Source: Rhodanobacter sp. AS-Z3 (GTDB lineage Bacteria; Pseudomonadota; Gammaproteobacteria; Xanthomonadales; Rhodanobacteraceae). Taken from it: 64,000 bases of DNA. Position 1 is the first letter of the stretch, and each line of letters begins with the position of its first letter. The stretch lies in the NCBI RefSeq assembly GCF_029224025.1, contig NZ_CP119392.1:3123001-3187000 (forward strand). The letters are read 5' to 3'. This document shows, in pieces, positions 58,763-64,000 of the stretch. The position numbers and the translations under genes were made by a program. The notes under the pieces are model-generated. The model was not told where the DNA came from. It saw only the letters and a program-made list of their open reading frames with translations, and did not search any database.

Positions 58763-59361
58763 GAGCTCATTTCCGGAAGGTAGGGAAAAATACCATTGAT
58801 GAGCTCCTGCTTGATCGTTCTTAACGCGATACGACCACCACGACGATCCTTCGCGTCGAGTGCTGCAACCGCGCTCAAACGGAACCACACTTCCAAATGA
58901 TATTGCTCGGTGTGCACAACAGAATGCTTCGTCGTATTCGGCAAACTGGGTACATGAGAGCGCTTCCAACGTGGAAGATAGACGCCATTGTCTACATCAT
59001 TGATCGCGATGTTCCACCCAAAGATCAGCTTTCGGGCACGATCAGCACCGGCGTCTTTCCGGGCAACAATATGATGGGCCGCGACCTCGGCTGGTCGAGT
59101 TTGCCCGGCAGCCAACATATTTCTGGATAGCACAACAGAATGGCGAGCATTCCTACGGGCGTCGACCATGAGCCGCTTTGCAGAAGCCCGAAGTGTCTGG
59201 CCGTTATTGTATCGAATCTTGTCTTTCTCCACCTCAATGATCAACTCGTTGACCACAGCGTGACCATTTCCCGCTCGGCAGATCATGCCCGCAGCTATCC
59301 GCAAGTCGAGCAAACTCGGATCGACTTGGTCGAAAGGCTTACCCTTTGGTTTCAGCGACAT
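58759..59361 (-). CDS. AHH-domain nuclease toxin (putative)
   Basis: 200 residues. The C-terminal half has the AHH HNH-like nuclease pattern: AHHIVA (about 95-100), then ARKLIFGWNIAINDVDNGVYLP and later HSVVHTEQYHLEVWFRL with further His residues. No signal peptide, PAAR, RHS or filamentous domain is present, so it is a stand-alone or truncated toxin rather than a full polymorphic toxin. Start ATG with AAGGGG 7 bases upstream. Coupled with the immunity gene by a 4-base overlap. Confidence 0.8.
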   Translation of the reverse strand: MSLKPKGKPFDQVDPSLLDLRIAAGMICRAGNGHAVVNELIIEVEKDKIRYNNGQTLRASAKRLMVDARRNARHSVVLSRNMLAAGQTRPAEVAAHHIVARKDAGADRARKLIFGWNIAINDVDNGVYLPRWKRSHVPSLPNTTKHSVVHTEQYHLEVWFRLSAVAALDAKDRRGGRIALRTIKQELINGIFPYLPEMSS

Positions 59362-59901
59362 CCTCTATCCCCTTTGCATTCTTCTACTTCGCGCCAGCTA
59401 GAACATGCAACGATGTCCGATAGAACATCGCTGGCACAAGCGCTTGCAAGCTTTATTTAAGCTGGAAAGATACGCCCTCGTGCACTACTCCGTCGCATAC
59501 ATCCACGGAAGATTTTGACGCGGCCTAAATGGGGTCATCGCTGACAGGCTGACAGAGGTTTCCTACGCAAGCCGTCTGCACTAATCTGGTAGGAGGGAGA
59601 AAACATGGCCTTTTGGTGGGTAAACCACAAGCAGACGCGTGCCCACGAAGTTCGTGGCGGCTACCTGTGGTCGCCCTACCGAAACACCAACGGCGCGTTC
59701 AACCAGACCTACGAAAACATGAAGCTCGTGCAGCCGGGCGACGTCGTGTTCTCGTATGCGAACGGCCACATTGGCGCCGTCGGCCGCGTCACCGTCGCCG
59801 CTTCGCCCAGCCCCAAGCCGATCGAATTTGGCAATGTCGGCGATTACTGGTCTCACGAAGGCTGGTTGGTCGAGGTCGACTTCAAGGAAGCGCATCGTCC
59901 G

Positions 59902-59905
59902 CTAA
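59902..59905. repeat. target-site duplication CTAA, left
   Basis: CTAA at 59902-59905 is repeated at 61096-61099 directly outside the element ends. It fits the YTAR target of the IS5 subgroup. Confidence 0.85.
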
Positions 59906-59922
59906 GGATGCTCTGATCAATT
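59906..59922. repeat. left terminal inverted repeat of the IS
   Basis: GGATGCTCTGATCAATT; matches the reverse complement of the right end (GGATGCTCTGATTTATT) at 15 of 17 positions. Confidence 0.88.
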
Positions 59923-60049
59923 AAGTTCAAAATGGCCGTCCAGACGGCCGTGCTAAAAATATGGATTGACTACGACGAAAAGGCAGATTGTGAGGCATAT
60001 CGCCGCCATCGCCGTGCTGGGTTACCCCCAATCGCCTCGATTTCCCGCC

Positions 60050-61030
60050 TCACAGGCGCACCTCCCCTGCGGACGCTAGCAACGTTCGTCGCACCATCCA
60101 CAGATTCGATAGCGCGAACAGCGTGAGTATCTGAGCGGTGTTCTTGAGCAAGCCCTTGAAGCGCACCTTCTGATAGCCGAACTGCCGCTTCACCACCCGG
60201 AACGGATGCTCCACCTTGGCTCGAACCGCGGCCTTCATGTGCTCGGTGTGCTTGACCGCATCCTTCAACTCGCCCTCGGGCATCGCCTTCACGCTGCCGC
60301 GTTTGGCCGCGATATGCCACGTGCGGCCGCGCTTGGGTGCCCGTTTCTCGGCGCCTTGGTAGCCGGCATCGGCATGCACCGTCTTCTCTTGGCCGTGCAG
60401 CAACTTGTCCACTTCCGTCACGTCGCCCACGTTGGCAGGTGTCGTGGTTACCGTGTGCACCAGCCCCGATTCCACGTCCACCCCGATGTGCGCTTTCATG
60501 CCGAAGTACCACTGCTGGCCCTTCTTCGTCTGGCGCATGTCCGGGTCACGCTGTTTGTCCGCATTCTTGGTCGAGGACGGCGCCTGAATGATCGTGGCAT
60601 CCACGATCGTGCCCTGGCGTAGCAACAGGCCCTGGCCGCTCAGGTGCGCATTGACCGCTTCGAAGATCTTCACCGCCAGGCCGTGCTGCTCCAGGAAGCG
60701 ACGGAACTTCAGGATCGTCGACTCGTCCGGAATCGCGTCCTCGTTCAGCTCCAGCCCGGCAAACCGGCGCATGGACTCGATCTCGTACAACGCATCTTCC
60801 ATCGCTGGATCGCTCAGTGCGTACCACTGCTGCATGAAGTGGATCCGCAGCATCGTCGATGCCGCCATCGGCGGGCGACCGCGACGACCGGAGGTCGGAT
60901 AGCTCGGTTCGATCAGCGCCAGCAGGTCGGCCCACGGCACGACTTTGTCCATCTCACCCAGAAACCGCTCACGACGTGTCGGCTTCTTCTTGACTTCAAA
61001 ACTCAACGAGGCGAACGAACGCTGCTTCAT
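60050..61030 (-). CDS. IS5 family transposase
   Basis: 326 residues, intact. N-terminal DUF772 region (RRGRPPMAASTMLRIHFMQQ at about 49-68, WYALSDPAMEDALYEI), then DDE domain: first Asp in VDATIIQAPSS, second in VHADAGYQGAEKR, Glu in RAKVEHPFRVVKRQFGY. This is the IS5 subgroup layout. No frameshift or stop is seen, so the copy may be active. Its position inside an otherwise intact gene indicates a recent insertion. Confidence 0.95.
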   Translation of the reverse strand: MKQRSFASLSFEVKKKPTRRERFLGEMDKVVPWADLLALIEPSYPTSGRRGRPPMAASTMLRIHFMQQWYALSDPAMEDALYEIESMRRFAGLELNEDAIPDESTILKFRRFLEQHGLAVKIFEAVNAHLSGQGLLLRQGTIVDATIIQAPSSTKNADKQRDPDMRQTKKGQQWYFGMKAHIGVDVESGLVHTVTTTPANVGDVTEVDKLLHGQEKTVHADAGYQGAEKRAPKRGRTWHIAAKRGSVKAMPEGELKDAVKHTEHMKAAVRAKVEHPFRVVKRQFGYQKVRFKGLLKNTAQILTLFALSNLWMVRRTLLASAGEVRL

Positions 61031-61078
61031 CGGCGATGGGCTTCCTGGGGACTGCTGGCTATGATGCCGCAGACGGGG

Positions 61079-61095
61079 AATAAATCAGAGCATCC
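61079..61095. repeat. right terminal inverted repeat of the IS
   Basis: AATAAATCAGAGCATCC; partner of 59906-59922. The target duplication CTAA follows at 61096-61099. Confidence 0.88.
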
Positions 61096-61941
61096 CTAAG
61101 CCCCAAAGAGCAGATCCAATCGATTGGCCCAATGCTGCCGCAGCGCAACTCGCCCATCCAAAAAAACGGCAACGGCAATCAGGGCTGTTATCTAGCCGGC
61201 ATCTCCGATGCGCTCGGCCACGTGCTAATGGCATTGCTCGATATCCAGCAAGTGCGCGATGTCGACCAACCGCCCATTTACTTGATCGACCACGAACCCA
61301 ACGCGCATGTGCTTGACGACATACACCGCATCGAGATCGACCCAGCGATCCCTGAAACCCAACGCCTTCAACTCACCCGCGCACGAGTGGGCCAAGGCTA
61401 TTTCCGCAAACAGGTCATCCTGCTCGACCCCATATGCCGCGTCACCGGCGTCACCGACACACGTCTACTCATCGCCAGCCACATCAAACCCTGGCGTGAA
61501 GCCAGTAACTCCGAACGTCTCAGCGGCTACAACGGATTGCTTCTCTCGCCACACGTCGACGCGTTGTTCGACGAACAGTTCATTACCTTTGAGGACGACG
61601 GCCGTATGCACGTTCATCCTTCGCTGTCGCGCGACGTGCTTGATCGGTGGTCGATTGATCCGGATAAGCAGGTGGGTCGATTTCGGTCAGAACAGACATC
61701 GTTTCTCGCACATCACCGAGAACTCTTTGTCCGAAAGGCAACGTCCGTCTAGCAACGGAAGATTGTATTTAGACTTCTCCGTCGCGCCTATTGAGACACA
61801 CGGGCCTCAGCCTTCAAGACGGTCAAACCCTGCAAACACCTAAAAGTATTGCGGTGCTAGCGCGCGGGCCCAGAAATTGGGGCTACTACCGACATGGAAA
61901 AGAAGTACGTAATGTCCAATTTCTCCCCCAAGGAACCCGCC

Positions 61942-62769
61942 ATGATTGCGACGCCCAACATTTCGCCTACCGCGTTTTTTAGCAAAGGTAATTGGTCGTC
62001 CGAGTAACTCAAACTGGCCTTCAACTTCTACTGCCAGACGCCCTTCGGCAAGTTGCACAACAAAAATCCACAGATCATCCAATTGGCGGGTCTAATCGGA
62101 CGCACACCCAGCGCGCTAGCGATGAAGCTCGTCAACTTCGCCAGCCTCGACCCATCGATCACCAACACAGGGCGTAAGGGACTAAGCGGCGCATCCGCGC
62201 TTGATCGGGAAATTTGGGACGAGTTCCACGCCGATTGGGAACGCCTCACAGTCGAATGCGAAGAGCTGCGCCGATTTCTGCTTCAGGAACACGGGCAGAC
62301 GACCAGCGTCCCCGACGAAATCGGTAATGAGGTCACACTAACCGACTTCACTGGCGAAACGCGCCTAGCCATCGTCCAGCAACGCGTCAAACAGAACTTC
62401 TTCCGCCGCGCCGTGCTCGCAAGCTATCGCCACCGCTGCTGCATTTCCGGTGTGAGCGACTCGCGCCTACTGGTCGCTAGCCATATCGTGGCATGGAGCG
62501 CCGACAAAGCTAATCGCCTAAATCCAAGCAACGGGCTGTGCTTATCTGCAATCCACGACAAGGCTTTTGATAGCCACCTGTTCACGCTGAGCAACGACTG
62601 GCGCGTCATTCTTTCCGGACGTATCAAAGCCAGCAAAGACACCTTCCTTCGCGAGGTATTCTGGCCAATTGACGGCAAGCAAATCGAGATGCCCGATCGC
62701 TTCGCTCCCGACCTGACATTCATAGCGAAACATCGGTGCACCATGCTTGAGTTACATGCTTCCGATTGA
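61942..62769 (+). pseudogene. HNH endonuclease gene with premature stop at codon 22
   Basis: The ATG at 61942 has AAGGA 8 bases upstream and opens MIATPNISPTAFFSKGNWSSE, then TAA at 62005-62007, then LKLAFNFYCQTPFGKLHNKN continues in the same frame to 62769. Relatives have an acidic residue at that point (PEEL, DEL), so GAA to TAA is the likely change. The rest is intact: GRTPSALAMKLVNFASLDP and an HNH_2 nuclease CCISGVSDSRLLVASHIVAW, NGLCLSAIHDKAFD. Translation could restart only at a TTG at 62053. Paralogous to the 3' half of the gene at 59605. Confidence 0.82.
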
Positions 62770-62778
62770 GGTCAATTC

Positions 62779-63414
62779 ATGAGCAACGAATACACCTCCA
62801 CAGACGTATTCTGGGACGGCTGGGGCGTCATACAAAGAGCTGACGGCGAAATGTTCGACTACGAGGAGGTCAAAGACCATTCAATCGAACACGTCTGGAC
62901 CATCGTTGATACTGGCACTTACGAAGATGAAAACTGGTACGCCATGCCGGGGTTTCATGTCGTCAACAAACTCGGTTACATCATGACCAAACGTGCGTGG
63001 ACTGCGGATACCCCAGACGCCATCTACTTTCTGCATGAAGACGAGGATGACGGAGAGCGCAACGTTTTCATCTATCAGTACCGTGACGCCTCAAACTACA
63101 AGGCTGGCGGCATGTTGCTTCTGTATGGGGCGAGCCGTGAGGTTGAGGAAGACATGATCCGCGAATGTTGTGACGCGGACGGGTGCTTCGTCGCCGAACA
63201 AGTCGGAGTGCCGTCATTGTGCGATCAGCTCTACGCTTTTAGTGGCGGGCCAACTGAGGACGATCACGCCTTTCATGAATTTCAGAGCATTCGCGCGGCC
63301 ACGGCAGAAGAAGCGACTTCACTCCCGTTGTGGGGTGGTTTGCGAGATTTGACATGCCGGTTCCTTCGTACCGGCGGCCATTGGGATTGCTCGTTATCTC
63401 CCAACTGTTTCTAG
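62779..63414 (+). CDS. hypothetical protein
   Basis: 211 residues, acidic and rich in aromatic residues (VFWDGWGVIQRADGEMFDYE, HEDEDDGERNVFIYQYRD). No signal peptide or membrane segment. Several Cys (IRECCDADGC) could bind metal. It starts 9 bases after the HNH pseudogene with a GAGG box, so it was probably an operon partner of that gene. I do not recognise a family. Composition is AT-richer than the core genes. Confidence 0.72.
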   Translation: MSNEYTSTDVFWDGWGVIQRADGEMFDYEEVKDHSIEHVWTIVDTGTYEDENWYAMPGFHVVNKLGYIMTKRAWTADTPDAIYFLHEDEDDGERNVFIYQYRDASNYKAGGMLLLYGASREVEEDMIRECCDADGCFVAEQVGVPSLCDQLYAFSGGPTEDDHAFHEFQSIRAATAEEATSLPLWGGLRDLTCRFLRTGGHWDCSLSPNCF

Positions 63415-63456
63415 CTCCGCGTAGCAGGCTCGCCCTTCCGCTTGCCTCCATACCGC

Positions 63457-63651
63457 CTACACCCGCGCCAACGGATACAGCCATCGAGCATGCGTTCGCG
63501 TCAGCAACTCCGGCGCCCCGGAATGCTCATTCCACAACGCGCCGCATTGCTTGCAGCGCATCAGGAAACTGGGAGCTTCGGGATTCGCGGCTAGCCGCTC
63601 GAAGCGGTCGTAGGGCGCGTGGTAGCCAGATTGGCAATCGGTACAGAGCAT
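63457..63651 (-). CDS. small zinc-ribbon protein
   Basis: 64 residues from the ATG at 63651, without an evident ribosome-binding site; a TTG at 63699 is an alternative. Two CxxC pairs, CTDC (3-6) and CKQC (about 33-36), separated by 26 residues, form a zinc ribbon. Ends LLTRTHARWLYPLARV. Function unknown. Confidence 0.6.
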   Translation of the reverse strand: MLCTDCQSGYHAPYDRFERLAANPEAPSFLMRCKQCGALWNEHSGAPELLTRTHARWLYPLARV

Positions 63652-63775
63652 GCGGGCCGGAAGTTGAAGGGACGTCGGTCGTGAATCCGCCAACGGCAAC
63701 GAAGGATTCGGGTGGTGCAGTCTACGCCGCGAGCACGGCCAACTCGATTCTCTCCTCGCAAGTGTGAGGGGTAAA

Positions 63776-63803
63776 GAAAAGGCCCGCCGAATGGCGGGCC
63801 TTT
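63776..63803. terminator. rho-independent terminator of htpG
   Basis: AAAAGGCCCGCC/GGCGGGCCTTT with loop GAAT, between the htpG stop and the zinc-ribbon gene; the T-tract is on both strands. Confidence 0.85.
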
Positions 63804-63827
63804 CGTCCCGGCAAGGTGCGAGGCAAC

Positions 63828-64000
63828 TTACCCCATCAACACCCGATTCATCCGCTGCACAAACGCCGCAGGATCGGGCAATTGCGCACCGGCAGAAATC
63901 TCCGCCTGCTCCAGCAGCAACGTGGCCAGATCGCGCGCCTTGCCTTCGTCCGTTTCGGTTTCCACGCGCTTGACCAAGGCATGCTGCGGATTGATCTCCA
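63828..64000 (-). CDS. htpG: chaperone HtpG, C-terminal fragment (window edge)
   Basis: The last 56 residues and stop codon: EINPQHALVKRVETETDEGK, then LLLEQAEISAGAQLPDP and FVQRMNRVLMG. This is the C-terminal dimerisation domain of bacterial Hsp90 and ends as in other HtpG proteins. The rest lies beyond the right edge. Confidence 0.93.
   Translation of the reverse strand, partial: EINPQHALVKRVETETDEGKARDLATLLLEQAEISAGAQLPDPAAFVQRMNRVLMG

Larger units (their letters stand above)
59906..61095. mobile_element. complete IS5-family insertion sequence, 1190 bp
   Basis: Ends share GGATGCTCTGAT as terminal inverted repeats (12 of 12, weaker beyond), flanked by a 4-bp CTAA duplication. It carries one transposase gene on the minus strand, opposite to the gene it interrupts. 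The 144 bases left of the transposase contain only the end and a GGCCGTCCAGACGGCC palindrome. Confidence 0.93.
59605..61752 (+). pseudogene. EVE-like/HNH endonuclease gene split by an IS5-type element
   Basis: The 5' part (59605-59905) encodes WWVNHKQT (4-11), SPYRNTNGAFNQTYENMK and GDVVFSYANGHIGAVGRV (45-62), an EVE/PUA-like domain. The 3' part (61100-61752) encodes SPIQKNGNGNQGCYLAGISD and an HNH_2 nuclease, with CRVTGVTDTRLLIASHIKPW (213-232), NGLLLSPHVDALFD. Removing 59906-61099 (element plus one CTAA) joins HRPL to SPKEQIQ in frame and gives one uninterrupted 317-residue protein. In the present state it is disrupted: the upstream piece stops at 59916 within the element and the downstream piece lacks its start (first ATG 61132). 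EVE-HNH proteins in other bacteria act as modification-dependent restriction enzymes. Confidence 0.92.

Noticed and set aside
58208..63414. Prophage
   Set aside because: No structural, integrase, terminase or lysis genes; only toxin-immunity, nuclease and IS genes are seen.

Overview
The window is a high-GC gammaproteobacterial chromosome segment, most likely Xanthomonadales and probably Rhodanobacteraceae (Rhodanobacter/Dyella-like). This rests on family knowledge: the pcnB-folK-panB-panC-panD run, queG divergent from nnr-tsaE-amiC-mutL, dapA-bamC, cinA-recA-recX-alaS-csrA-tRNA-Ser with divergent mutS, an NAD-type isocitrate dehydrogenase, and inverted 'GTAGGAGC...' REP-like palindromes. No search was run, so genus is inference.

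Layout. 1-6.0 kb: thioesterase tail, DUF4139 protein, two crotonases, a DUF1289/NUDIX/sulfurtransferase operon and an FKBP isomerase. 6.0-12.5 kb: minus-strand nnr-tsaE-amiC-mutL plus a DUF1684 lipid-metabolism-type protein. 12.5-18.0 kb: queG, the pantothenate/folate/poly(A) operon and tRNA-Glu(CTC). 18.2-26.8 kb: fdxA, bamC, dapA, gcvR-like, bcp, PIN-PhoH, an LpxO-type hydroxylase, an HExxH protein, isocitrate dehydrogenase, an AhpD-like protein and glutaredoxin. 26.9-33.8 kb: M48 protease, ppk1, ppx, cyclophilin, lpxH. 35.1-43.4 kb: tRNA-Ser(GCT), csrA, alaS, recX, recA, cinA, mutS. 43.5-48.0 kb: PLP gamma-lyase with divergent Lrp regulator, two paralogous response regulators around hsp15, AEC transporter. 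48.1-52.2 kb: APH-fold kinase, then a TPP riboswitch controlling a TonB receptor and PnuC/PnuT transporter, read as a thiamine scavenging unit. 52.3-58.1 kb: secreted or envelope proteins, an amidohydrolase and a class C-type serine hydrolase.

Two accessory stretches stand out. The first, 33.8-35.1 kb, holds no intact gene: it has a C-terminal remnant of a REP-associated transposase, a decayed second copy of the lpxH 3' end, and three exact-period 174-bp tandem repeats. Each repeat carries the 3' tail of tRNA-Ser, and the last one forms a 29-bp-arm inverted repeat with the real tRNA-Ser gene.

The second, 58.2-63.4 kb, is a small and decaying conflict or defence island: an AHH-type nuclease toxin overlapping an Imm11-type immunity gene, then an EVE-like/HNH endonuclease gene split by a complete 1190-bp IS5-type element (4-bp CTAA duplication; removing the element restores a perfect 317-codon frame), then a second HNH gene with a premature TAA at codon 22, then an unrecognised 211-aa gene. 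The window ends with a zinc-ribbon protein and the 3' end of htpG.
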